Source: Costus lasius (taxonomy: Eukaryota > Streptophyta > Magnoliopsida > Zingiberales > Costaceae). From it: DNA of 64,000 nt. The stretch is from assembly GCA_027563935.2 (NCBI GenBank), contig JANVAS020000222.1, positions 5,456,001-5,520,000 on the forward strand, in the 5' to 3' direction. Both the position numbers and the translations under genes were made by a program. A model generated the notes under the pieces. That model saw only the letters and a program-made list of their open reading frames with translations, was not told the origin of the DNA and did not search any database. Position 1 is the stretch's first letter. Each line of letters begins with the position of its first letter. Positions 46,011 to 57,006 of the stretch are shown one piece after another.

Positions 46011-47710
46011 TGTTGGGGTATGCCCTTAAGGCTAATGTTTGAGGCCTTGGGATTGTATAAGTATCATGTAATAAACTCTTATGTTTATAAAAGGCATGGT
46101 TGTTATTCAGGTTGTTACCTTGTCTGCTGTAATAAGTGTACTTCTGAATAATGTCTCAAAGCTGTTCAGCTAGGCTGACAGGCTATATGTCCTTAGTCGA
46201 GATATCTTGGTGAACATGAGACAGCCTTGATATGATTGAGACTAATATAAGTGCTAATCTTATAGGATGCTTCGAGCATGGAATAAGATGTAGACTCATG
46301 GGTACATTGGATGTACTGGACAGACCCTACTGGGATATTCCATTGCTTGTCACAATGTGAATGATCCTTGTAAGCAGCAAGTGGCACATGTCCTCTGACT
46401 TGAGATCACTTGTGTTTCTAAATGATGATTGTCATTGTCTTGAGGTAGTTCAATATCATTTGAAATATAATGATTATAGACTATTTTGGATGGTGAGCTT
46501 GAATCAGGTTAGGGCACTAGTGATAGACATAGGATTGCCGTCTCCTTGTTTAAGGAGTGTGGTGTTCTAAGGGCCCCCCTATATGAGATGATTGAGATAG
46601 TGTATGGCCATACCCAGATGACTATGTGCATCTGATCTAATCATGCTCATCGTATTAGAGTTACAAGCTTGACCCGCTTGTCCAATAAGAACATCCAGTG
46701 GCAAAGGACACATGTATGCCTTGTGAATTGAGTCACACTTGTGCTATGGTTTGGGAGTAGTCTTGGAAGACTCTTTCCTTTATATCGGGAGACAGTGATG
46801 TGTTGCTAGATACCCCTCACTGATCGTGATAACGTAAGTTATCGTTACCGACATTTAGAGGAAACCCTCAGGGTCGCACAATTTGGTGATATGGCTTACT
46901 TGAGTCAGATCGTATGGACTGGATTCTTTGAGTTCAGATTAAAGGGATTTAATCTCTGATTGTAAGTGAGATCTGGTCTGATCATGTTTGATTGATTAGG
47001 ACTTGAGATCGGTAAGCTTCGATCGAGAGAGGTGATGCTAGATCGGAGAGATCAAGGGCATCAGATGATGAATGGTTAGATCATGAGCCTTGGGGGTTCA
47101 ATTTGGTCTAGACCAAGTGGCTAGAGCTATTTCGGTTTGGTTTGTTGAACCAAAGCCGATTTGACATTTTGGCTTGAACCGGTTCACAATGGTGAACGCA
47201 TGGTTCAATCCTAAAATGCGTTTGGGTTGAATTGAGCGCATGGACTTGATGAGCTTCCATTTATGGAAAGTCATCAAGGGCCGGTTTCACTCACTTCAAT
47301 GCCAAAAACGCATATGCGTTTGCTCTCTTCTCTTCAACGCATTCGACTTTGGTTGTGTGGTGATTGACGAAGAGAAGGAGAGGTTGAGCAAGAGGAGCGC
47401 TCGGCCAAGAGGTTCATCATCCCCTTCCATTCGACACTTGAAGGCTTGGGTGTCTTGCTAGCACAAGAGACCGCAAGGAGTAAGCATCTTCATCTTGTGT
47501 GTGAACTTGTGGAGGAGATCTACTTTGTTCTCTTTATCCAAGCCGACTTCCAAGCATATGGCGTTGGTATGATTTTTCATCTCAATCTATTCAATCGATT
47601 ATAGTTGAACATATGGCATGCAAATGATCTTGAACCCTTGCTTCCGCTTGCATATTTTACATTAGCGCCATGCTTAGGGTTTTGCCCCCTTATGATTAGG
47701 GGTTCCTTCA
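46011..47710 (+). repeat. 3' LTR of intact copia (1700 bp)
   Basis: Collinear with the 5' LTR at +7455. Palindrome GTATGGCCATAC at 46602-46613, terminal hairpin 47686-47702, followed by TSD CTTGT. Confidence 0.96.
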
Positions 47711-47715
47711 CTTGT

Positions 47716-48583
47716 ACACTTCAATCCCTCGCTCTCAAATAAGGTGACCTAAAACTATCTCTTGCCTAACCATAAAGTGACACATCTCTTAGTTAAGGAC
47801 AAGGTTAGTCTCTTCACACCTCTGTAAAACACGAGAAAAATTAGCCAAGCAGTCGTCAAAGGAAAAACCATAAACAGGAAAATCATCCATGAAATTTTCA
47901 ATAAATTTGGAAAAAATTACCATCATATACCTCTGAAAAGTAGCAAGTGCATTATACAATCCAAAAGGCATCCTCCTATAAGCAAATGTAGCATATGGGC
48001 AAGTAAAGGTGGTCTTATCCTGATCATTAGGATGAATGGGAATTTGAAAAAAATCCAGAATACCCATCAAGAAAAAAAAAAATTAGAATGTTTAGCAAGT
48101 CTCTCAACCATCTGATCAATAAAAGGCAAAGGAAAGTGATCTTTCCTAGTGGCAGTATTTAATTTCCTATAATCAATGCACATACGCCAACTAGTAACTG
48201 TTCTAACAGGTATCAATTCATTATCCTTATTTTTCATAACTAAGACACCTCCCTTTTTTAGGAACACAATGTACATGAATTACCCACTTACTATCAGAGA
48301 TAGGGTAGATACTTCCTACTTCCTACTTTACAACTTCTTTCATAGATGAGTTGAGTCTTCTCTGAAAATCTACATGCGGCTTGTGCTCCTCTTCCATATG
48401 AATCCTGTGCATAGAGAAAGAAGGATTAATTCCTTTCAAGTCATCAATGGTATACCCAATTACCTTTCTATGAATTCTCAATTCCTTCAAGAGTAGATCA
48501 GTCTCCCTTTCATCTAATTGAGCATCAACAATCACAGGGTAGGTAGAGTTAGGACCAAGAAATTCATATCTAAGATTATTAGG
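47716..48583 (-). pseudogene. Gypsy reverse transcriptase (Athila-like), broken
   Basis: Minus-strand RT in three frames: N-terminal part (IHRKVIGYTIDDLKGINPSF, 48323-48535), palm start (RMCIDYRKLNTATRKDHFPLPF, 48067-48276), and palm/fingers end (QIPIHPNDQDKTTFTCPYATFAYRRMPFGL, FMDDF box, 47789-48070). Frame changes coincide with homopolymer runs (near 48035-48080), and several stops follow in the last 70 bp before the copia insertion at 47711. The FMDD box replaces the YxDD of copia, as usual in this gypsy lineage. Confidence 0.9.
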
Positions 48584-49310
48584 CTAAGCTTTCAACTCAA
48601 CTTTAGGAATCTTTTCCTTTTCATCATCAAATGTAGCATAATCCAGAATATCATGTGTTTCATCATCAAAATCATCATCAAAATCATCATCAAAATCAGA
48701 ATTAAAATCAGAATTATCAATTTTATCACAAGAATTTTCTAAAGAATCATAACAAGAATCAGAAATAGAAACATCAACAAAAGAATCATCAAATAAACAA
48801 CTAAGATCATAAACCATGTCTTCAACAGCATGAATGGTACAGCAAGAACTAGCATATGCAGGTTTTTTCAAAGAATTATTCAAATCAAACTCAATTTTAT
48901 CATTGCCTATTCCTAAAGTAAGTTTACCATTCCTTACATCGATAAGTGCTCCAGCAGTGGCTAAGAATGGTCTACCAAGAATAATAGAAATTTTGGCATC
49001 CTCCTCCATTTCAAGTACCACAAAATCAGCAGGTATAAAATACTTACCAACTTGGATAGGAACATCCTCTATAATACCTACTGGATATTTCATTGATCGA
49101 TCGGTGAGCTGCAAAGATATTGAAGTGGGTTTAGGAGCTCCCATATCCAGTTTCCTACACACAAATAAAGGCATTAGACTCACACTAGCTCCTAAATCAC
49201 ATAGGGCTCGGTTGAAAGCAACATTTCCAATTGAGCAAGGAATAGAGAAACTACCTAGATCCTTTAATTTTAGTGGCAACTTGTTTTGAATCTGAGCACT
49301 GCATTCTTCT
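48584..49310 (-). pseudogene. Gypsy gag C-terminus and protease (Athila-like)
   Basis: Minus-strand segment with the retropepsin pattern ALCDLGASVSLMPLFVCRKL ... IILGRPFLATAGALIDV. DLG in place of DTG/DSG is common in Athila-type proteases, so it is not evidence of decay by itself. An acidic repeat (DFDDDFDDDFDDE) follows, then an in-frame TAG at 48584 separates it from RT. The open frame continues upstream to 49423, but from 49311 that is antisense LTR of the older copia; about 38 N-terminal residues there are artefactual. Confidence 0.88.
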
Positions 49311-50073
49311 GTTAGGAAGTGTAGCCTTTGCTTCGTTAGGAAGTAAAGGGCACGTAGCCCTTCATCCTTTGATGGTATGAATGCCTTGAAGGCATGTCTT
49401 GGGCTGATATGGTGATTGGACAATTATGGATAGGTTGAATGATGTTTATGGTAAAGTCTTGGAGGCTTTCCTTGCCTCATACCCCCTCATCCTAGCCACA
49501 CACTTGTCATGATCCTAGCCCTTGCCCAAGCTGCCTCTTGCTCTATAAAAGTAACCCTTAGCCACCCTTCTCTTGAGTTTGATTCCTTGGAAGCGTGAAG
49601 ACACATAGAAGGGCAAGGGTGCGAGAACTTCAAGATGGCGCAACCTCTTCCATCTTCCTAGCCGCAAGCAAGTCTTCTCTTCTTCTCCTCTCTTGGTGCA
49701 AGTTGTAGGAGTGCTTGGCGGCTTCACCTCCCTCCTTCTTCTCCTTGGCGCATCTTCCCTTGAAGGTGGTGCAAGTATTGAAGATAGGCATCTAAGGCTT
49801 GGATCTTCTTCTCGAGGCTAGCACTAGGCATGGAAGAAAAGGACTCAAGAAATTCGTGTGTGTGAGACTACAGAGGGCGAACACTTGGGCGCCTACCTCG
49901 ACATCGATCCTCAAGCTTGCTAAAGGTACTTTCTATCTCATCGTGTCGACCCCCTCGCATGACGATCTTCACTGAGTTTTTGGGACTGGCCTATTTCGGG
50001 GATATTGCTTCCGCTGTGCAATGTGTTGTAATGACTCTGAAAAATTGTAAAATATCCCCAGGGTTTCCCAACA
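49311..50073 (+). repeat. 5' LTR of older copia (763 bp)
   Basis: Starts TGTTAGGAAG, ends TTTCCCAACA, followed directly by a primer site. A clear TATAAAA box lies at 49544-49550. Possible TSD on the left is TCTTC (49306-49310); the partner is outside the window. Confidence 0.85.
49544..49550 (+). promoter_or_regulatory. TATA box in older copia LTR
   Basis: CTCTATAAAAGTAACCC context, about 530 bp from the LTR end; the expected Pol II core promoter of the element. Confidence 0.65.
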
Positions 50074-50074
50074 G

Positions 50075-50086
50075 TGGTATTAGAGC
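50075..50086 (+). other. Primer binding site, older copia
   Basis: TGGTATTAGAGC, one substitution from the initiator-Met-tRNA complement. Confidence 0.85.
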
Positions 50087-50763
50087 GACTTGCGAGCCTC
50101 GAACGATGTTTCTTTCATGCTTTTCTATGCTCACATGCCATGTTTCAATTTTTGCAAATTGCATATAACATGGCACATTGTTTTTCTAAATTAGAAAAAT
50201 TGAAGTTTCTTGTTCCTATACTCTTTGTCAATCTCTTTTGGATTTTTTGATTATTTTTCTTGATTGATTTAAGATCAAAGGCACATGTAGTTTTATCAAG
50301 TAAGACGGGATCCATAAAATCATCATGAAAAATTAATCGCAAATAACCAAAAGATTTGTGATAAAGAGATGTGGAAAAGAGACTTGTTTTATCAAAAAGT
50401 AAAATTTCAGATTTTATGTTTTTCATGAGCATGTAGAATTGCATGGACAAGTATCTTGATTGTGCATGATATTGTGATTATGAGTCAAGCCCCTTTGCAT
50501 GCCTGTGATGTATTCTTGTGAGGGCTGTGTGCCGCCCATCTTTTTCTTTTTATTTTGTAAAATTCAAGATGAAGATTAGAGGGCACATCCTACATGAATC
50601 TTGGCGCATGCATGAAGCTTGCGCACCTTGCTTGGTGGCGCAACAAACTTCCTCAATGGTGGCACATATTTGCTTGGTGGCGCAAGTTAGGGTTTGGCTG
50701 AGCCTTGTGCTTGTGTGCTATCCCCTCTTGTGGCTTGCAAGATGGCGGCTCACCCTTGGAAGA
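50087..50763 (+). other. Leader of older copia, first piece
   Basis: About 680 bp of AT-rich sequence without a recognisable gene, ending with TSD GAAGA (50759-50763) of the next insertion. Confidence 0.65.
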
Positions 50764-50826
50764 TGATGACACCAAAATTTATAGGAAATTTCATGACATT
50801 TTATATATCTTTTTGTGTCAAAAACT
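50764..50826 (+). repeat. Inverted copy of LTR start at the 3' end of the element
   Basis: 50764-50820 (TGATGACACCAAAATTTATA and onward) is the reverse complement of 58989-59045 with a few differences. It is followed by CAAAAACT, matching the bases that adjoin the primer site at 57000-57006. The join falls at TTTGRCAC, present in both parents. Confidence 0.85.
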
Positions 50827-52867
50827 TGTTGCGATCCGAAAGGACACACTTATAAATACAAGTAGGTAGACTTATTTCAGGTGTCGCGGCCAAAACCTAA
50901 AGTGTTGGCGTACAAGGCTATTGTCACTCCCTGACATGGCTCCAAAAACTTGTTGTCCCTAAACTTGTAGTGTCCACAAGTGCATGGATACTCGAAGTAA
51001 TAAAGAAAAGTATCAATCCCACAGAGACCTTATTTTTAAGTACCAAATAGTTGTATTCTCACTAGCAAAGTAAACCGAATATGATGCAAGTAAGCAATAG
51101 AAAGAATACGAAAGATAATCAGAGAGATAAACTGGGACTAGGGTTTCATCCACCTTAATTTCAATGACTAGATATGAATAAAAGGTCGTCAGTCAAATCT
51201 TGTTATGATAAAGACCTAATTTACTTCATAAAAGGATTATCTCACTTTCGTGCAGACAATCATGCAGGGATCAATCCTCGCTTTCGCGTAAGATCTATCC
51301 CAACGCTGAAAATAAGTAAACCATCAAACGAAGAACTCGAGGATCACTTTCGTGCATTCGAATTCTAAGTTGATAATCTCAAGTGGAATCTCATGGATCA
51401 CTTTCGTGTATCCGTGTCTCAACACAAGTTCTACATAAGGTTTTCCAATGGACCGATGTTCACTTTCGTGCAAGATCTATCAATGTTTATAACATTAATT
51501 CAATCCAAGATCAATATTATCAAACATGGCAATTCTATTACTAAAAATCAGAATTCAAAGAATAAACCTAATCTCTTATGATAGTTTCAAACTCAATGAT
51601 TATTTAGGGTTCCAAATTTCATGATCAATCTTTCAGTCTATTTCATAAAATTCTAAAACATTCTGATAATATAAATCTAAGGAAAATTAAAGACGAATCA
51701 TCACAAAAGTAGAATTATCACAACAAGGATTATCATGACGAAAATAATAGTTATCTAGTCGTTAAAAATCAAGGGGATTACACCCCATGTCCCAAAATAT
51801 GTTTAAGCTCGCATGGAAAAAGAAATACAATGAATCATAGTCTTAGAGTCATAACAAAACCAAGAGAAAGGAGAAACAATGTTACAACACGGCTGTAATA
51901 GAAATTACAGCCATAATGTTGCGAGTGAACAGTGCTAGCGCTGCTCTTTCGTTGATTTCTCCTCCGTCCGATCTCCTCTTGCTCTGAAACTTCTAGTGTG
52001 TCGTCCTCTCCTCCAAATGAAGCTTCTGTGTGGAAATCAGGGCCTGAGGTGTCCTCTACGCCTCTCGGCATGAGGCCAAACCCTATGCATCTCTCTATCG
52101 ATTGCTCCCCTGATTCTTGATAAAAATTGATGTTTTCACTTTTTGCGTCTTCTCCTCTTTAATACGAGTCTGCCACTTCTTTCAGATCTCAATTTGGACT
52201 TATGGATCAAAAGATATAGTCTGCGCAAGAATCGGCCCGGAAAAATCACGTTTGTTGGTTAGAATTACGGCCGTAAAAACCATTATGGCAATGCCGTAAT
52301 TTTGAGTCTGTGAATTTTGCATCAAGATTACAGCCCGTAAAACTCGTTACGGTGGTGCCGTATTATCTTCTGTAAGCTTCTGGACCAAAATACGGCCTGT
52401 AAACAACATTACGGTAGTGCCGTAATTTCTGGAAAACTCTCGGGTTGGAAGTTGCATCACAATACGGCACCGTAATGTTTATTATGGTCGTGCCGTAATT
52501 TCCCCAAAATCTTCAGTACGGAAATCACCTAAAATATGGCAGGGCTCCAAAATTACGGCAGCATCCGAAATTACGGTACCGTAATGAAAATTATGACCCT
52601 GCCGTAATTTGTGTTTTGACTCCGATTTGCATGGAATTTGTCATGTAACCTCTTCTTGATGATGAGAATTCTTCTATGTATCTGATTTTGCTTGAAAATG
52701 CCTTAAAATCGTGCCTTTTAACCTAAAAATCATTAAAAAAAACAAAATAGAAGTATATTTTGTAATATTTGATAAAAAAAAGCATAAAAATAAGCAAAGT
52801 GGTATGAATTTGACATAAAAAGATATATAAAATGGCATGAAATTTACTATAAATTTCGGTGTCATCA
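50827..52867 (-). repeat. 3' LTR of pol-less Athila-like element (2041 bp)
   Basis: Collinear with 57007-59045. It contains repeated CACTTTCGTGCA motifs (51243, 51345, 51399 and 51461) and a cluster of TTACGG/CCGTAA palindromes (about 52262-52612). Confidence 0.9.
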
Positions 52868-55516
52868 AATACATAAGGCTCAAACTTTGCTTGTCCTCTA
52901 GCAAAAACCAAAAATTAATCATAGGCATAGACTTTCTTATGAAGAATAAATTTCTAAAATACATTCACCAATGAAAAATTCCATCAATTATTTCACAAAA
53001 CTTCAAATAAACATATCATTCTCAAAATTCAATCCTCTAGATCCACAACTCAATCAAATAAAACTTTGTAACTTGTATAAGAAATAGAACTTTCAATCTC
53101 AAGACTTCACCCAATTTCAGTTCAAATCTATCATGCTTTTGCTTACAGGAATTAGGTTTCCAAGATCCTTTTCCACTCATATTTTTTTATTCATTTTTTT
53201 CATGTATTTTGTTGTTTTTGCACAGATGGCATGTACCCACTTAGATACACACTTTTTTTTTTTGACTTCAACTCTTATCTTCGGTACCACTATCAATTTT
53301 GCATAGTGCTAAGGAGAGGAGTCTTATTCTTTTTTTTTTCTCTCATTATCATTTGGACTTTAGACTTCAACCCATGTCTTAGGTACCACTATCAATTTTA
53401 CATAGTACCAAGTAGGGGAGTCTCTCACTATTTTTATAGATCTTGGATTCTTCCTTCCCAACAAATAGCAAAATACACTAAACATCTACTTGGTTGATCA
53501 ATTGATATCAATTCAGTAATCATACTCATATGCTCATTTTATTTAAAGGAGTAGTTTCACCTTTAGATCTTATTCCTCAAATAACACATCTACCCAAAAT
53601 TTCATGCATCAACCAATGAAAAATTCCAAAAGCAGATATGTATTAGAGAAACAAATTCAACATAATAGATCTGGACCTAATCACAAGCATGAACACATTC
53701 ATCAGCATAGAAAAATCCATAAACCTCTCATCACATGGATTCAAGTCATAAAAATTTTTAATCATCAAAATATGTCAAAATCACTACAAAAGGTGTGAAG
53801 TATCAAACTCACACGATCATGGTCAAAAGTGTAAAATGATAGATTCAAGAGACCACATCGAATAGAAATCTCAGTGAGTGATACATCTAAAGCAAATCAA
53901 AGATGCAACCATATGAAATAATCATGAATACAAGAGAGTGCAAAAGATAGTCACAAAACTATATAGCAAGCTTTGACCGAATATACATAAGGCTCGGACC
54001 AAAAAAATAGTGTCGAGTAGATGCTGCTAGGTCCAAAGATGTGCCTTTTGAAATTTTACCTGCACAATTTTAAATACATAAGGCTCAGTCTGAAAATAGT
54101 CTCAAAAAATAATAGTGATAAAAATAATTCTCCCAAGGGAGAATCAGAGATGTCGTCGGAGGTCCGAAGAGGATGCCGGTGGAAAGAGTCGAGCAGGCAA
54201 GAAGTAGAGGGTGAACAGAGGCTAGCTGAAAAGCTACTAGCAATGATGGTGATGGTGCCGACAGTAGAGTGAGTAATCTCTAGTGGCCTGCTAGAGACTA
54301 CAGTTTTGGAGGTGAGATCGTCGGCTGGTGGGTGCCAGAAATAATGCTGCATAGATAAAAAAAAAATCAGTCACTAATAAAGAATCTGCTGCATAAATAA
54401 ATAAAATCAATAGAATAAGAGGCAGTAGAAGAAGTAAAAGTCTGCAGATGGTATAATCCAGTGTCGACGGCTGGAAACAGTGATATCAGAGGTAAATGCA
54501 GTGGTAGCTAGAGGTGGAAGACAGTTTCTTTTGAAGATTTCTAGATCTGGAGGCAAAAGAAGCTATAACAGGTAGAAATTATATAGAGCAGCCAGTGAAT
54601 TTTTTATGAAATGTAGCCATAACCAAAAATAAGATTTAATGATCCAAAAAGAAAATGGACAGAACCATGTAATAGAATGAAACTCGTTCTTTTCAGATGT
54701 ATGAAAATCAAAGGATCAAAATCTATTAGGAATTTAAGGTATCAATAGAAAGAAGGCTAATCAGATAACAAAACTGCAAAAACTGCACAAAAGTTAATCA
54801 GATTTGAAAAGTTGCCATGTGTCCTAGAATGATCAGAAAATATTTTTATGAAAATAACTAATCCACGAGATAGAACGACACATGTTCTTCATATTCCATG
54901 CGAAAAATCAGGGTTATAACTCATTAAAGCATATTAAAAACTTGCAGCAAAAATGCTAATCAGAATAGTCAAAAGAAAACTGCTGTAGAAATTAATCAGA
55001 ATCGAAAAGATGCAATATGTTTTAGAATGATCCATGGACTTTAAAATTCAGCAAAAATATCGAGATGATAGATAAAGATGAGTACTTCATGATGGTGCCA
55101 AAGATCAAAAATTTTTGCAACCCAGTTTCTTAAAATCGCAGCGAGAAAACACCTACTCAGATAAGCAGAACACAGCTTTAAAATTACGGGCATAAAATTC
55201 TTTACGGCAGTGTCGTAATGTACACAAAACTCTCGGGTCAGAAAAAACTCAAAATTACGATATCGTAAAAAGGATTACGGTAGTGCCATAAAATACCAAA
55301 AACTCTTGGGATGAAATCGGACCAATATTACGGCACCGTAAAGCAGATTATGGCGGTGCCGTATTTTTCACAAAATTTTATTTTCCCCGCAAAACAAAAA
55401 GAAAAATTAATTCTAAAAATAAACTAAACTAAAAGAAACTAAGCTAAGTTAAAGTGCTTGGATTGCCTCCCAAGAAGTGCTAATTTTAGGTCCATAGCTT
55501 GACCAAAAATCAAATC
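52868..55516 (-). other. Non-coding interior of pol-less element
   Basis: 2.65 kb without recognisable protein. Contents: imperfect 99-bp-spaced direct repeat GACTTCAA...GGTACCACTATCAATTTT (53264 and 53363), a GC-richer patch (54130-54320), three copies of TACATAAGGCTC (52870, 53984, 54075), palindrome cluster 55176-55363 and the CTTGG/CCAAG hairpin at 55457-55474. The usual G-rich polypurine tract before the 3' LTR is not obvious. Confidence 0.7.
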
Positions 55517-56737
55517 TCATGGTGAAGTAGGTGAATCAATACCAAAGTAGATAGCATGCAAATTTTTCTTTTTCCGCTGTCCAGAAAGTTTAGCCACTAT
55601 TTCAAATATCCAAAATTTTAAATAAATCACAATCAATATGGCTTTCTTGAATATGTGAAAATCAAAATCAAAATTTTCAACTTCAATCAAAGGATATTCA
55701 ATGATCTTTCTAAATTTATCAGAGAGCAAAATCATAAGTCCTTTCTTCAAATTTAAATCTTCAATTGCAATAGGACTTTGATCAAAAGATACAAGTATTA
55801 GATCATCAAAATAATCTTTCTTTCTCACATTAGTTTCCTCAATGAAACATAAATTTTCAAATAAATCACAAGAGTCAACAGTAGATATGGGCAAAACATC
55901 AGAGTGAGATACATCAATATTCATAATGTTTAAATCTTTTTCAAGTTCCTCATGCTCACAATCAAACAATTTATCAATTTCAAAATTATCAACAAAATCA
56001 GAATAAGAATTATCGAAATTAGTCCCCTCATATCCTTCATCAGATTCAACCACAAACAATATATCATCAAAAGAATCAATTTCATCAAAAGAGTGTTTTT
56101 CAATTCCAATTTCATCAACCTTTTCCACAAATAAACTATCAGATGAATCAATTACACAACCATCAAAATTAGAGGGAGATGCATTAATGTTCACATAAGG
56201 CTCAATCTCAAAATAATCACAATCAGAGGGAGAATTTTCTAAATCAATTTCTTAAGTTTCCAAATCAAACTCAAATAAACAAGCTTTTTGTGCTAACTGG
56301 GTTTCTAAAATTTCAGTATTAGCAGTCAAAGAATCTACTTGAGAAGCAAGTTGACCAATTATTCCCTTAAGATCATCAATTTTCTTACTTTGATTCATCA
56401 TGATTTGGCTTTGATTTGTCATGAATTTTTCAAACATTATCTCTAAGCTAGATTTTTCAGTTTTCTCAACGTATGGTTCAGAAACATGATTTGAGCAATC
56501 ATCATAAAAAGAATATTGATCATTTTGGTACCATGGTACATTGGGATTTGCATGATTTCTAAATTGACAATCAGAAGCATAATGATCATTACATTTACAA
56601 ATATTACATCTAATAGAAGAAATAGAGTGTAATTTCAATTTATCTACAAGAGTGCACAATGAATCATCTTTATGATTACTTTGTGGCATGTATACCTTAC
56701 CCCTTTCAGTTGCCCATGAGTTGTAATTAAAAGACAT
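55517..56737 (-). pseudogene. Athila-like Gag, one in-frame stop
   Basis: From ATG at 56737 (MSFNYNSWATERGKVYMP), 161 codons with a perfect CX2CX4HX4C knuckle (CNICKCNDHYASDC) and a Gln/Lys-rich helix (MTNQSQIMMNQSKKIDDLKG), then TAA at 56252-56254. The same frame continues without a gap for about 245 codons of strongly acidic sequence (DSYSDFVDN-like, many Asp/Glu/Phe) to 55517, so this was one protein split by a single nonsense change. It contains no protease or RT. The upstream core gag domain expected before the knuckle is also missing, so it is a reduced Gag. Confidence 0.8.
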
Positions 56738-56980
56738 CACTTCAATCTATCAAGAACAAAAAGATTATCCAACACCAATGAATTAGAATTTTTTTTTCAG
56801 AATATATTACAAAAACAGAAAATATAAGACTCAAGCAAATTCACAAATTTCAGAAAATCTCAGTTCTGTCACAACTTCTGAAAATCTAAAACCTGCAAAA
56901 ACAAAAAACAAAGTTAAATCTAAAACAAATAAAACCTAGTCTAGCAATACTAACAACTATTTTGATATTAACAAAACTAA

Positions 56981-57000
56981 GGTCCCCGACAATAGTGCCA
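56981..57000 (-). other. Asp-tRNA-type primer binding site
   Basis: Minus strand TGGCACTATTGTCGGGGACC, resembling the TGGCGCCGTTGCCGGGGA site typical of Athila/Tat elements with several transitions. It lies a few bases inside the 5' LTR. Confidence 0.75.
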
Positions 57001-57006
57001 AAAACC

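Larger units (their letters stand above)
38556..47710 (+). mobile_element. Complete, young, apparently autonomous copia element (9155 bp)
   Basis: 5' LTR 38556-40255 and 3' LTR 46011-47710 are both 1700 bp, with two substitutions seen (within about 38780-38800 and 39195-39205 versus their partners at +7455). TSD CTTGT at 38551-38555 and 47711-47715. Primer site, leader, uninterrupted gag-pol and polypurine tract are all present and in order. It is inserted in the RT/RNase H boundary region of the Athila-like element, opposite strand. Every element needed for autonomous movement is visible. Confidence 0.97.
29896..49310 (-). mobile_element. Old Athila-like Ty3/gypsy element, split by two insertions
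   Basis: Minus-strand pieces in order: gag-protease 49310-48584, RT 48583-47716, (copia insertion), RNase H 38550-37836, (gag-only element insertion), integrase 31392-30120, 3' untranslated part 30119-29896. The order protease-RT-RNase H-integrase is that of Ty3/gypsy. The DLGAS protease motif and the FMDD RT box suggest the Athila lineage. Both LTRs are missing: the 5' side is cut by an older copia at 49311 and the 3' side by the junction at 29895/29896. Multiple stops and frameshifts; certainly dead. Confidence 0.88.

Noticed and set aside
54056..54352. Overlapping ORFs on both strands in the GC-richer patch of the pol-less element
   Set aside because: No domain recognised, and open frames on both strands are expected from the local composition. 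Kept only as a compositional note.
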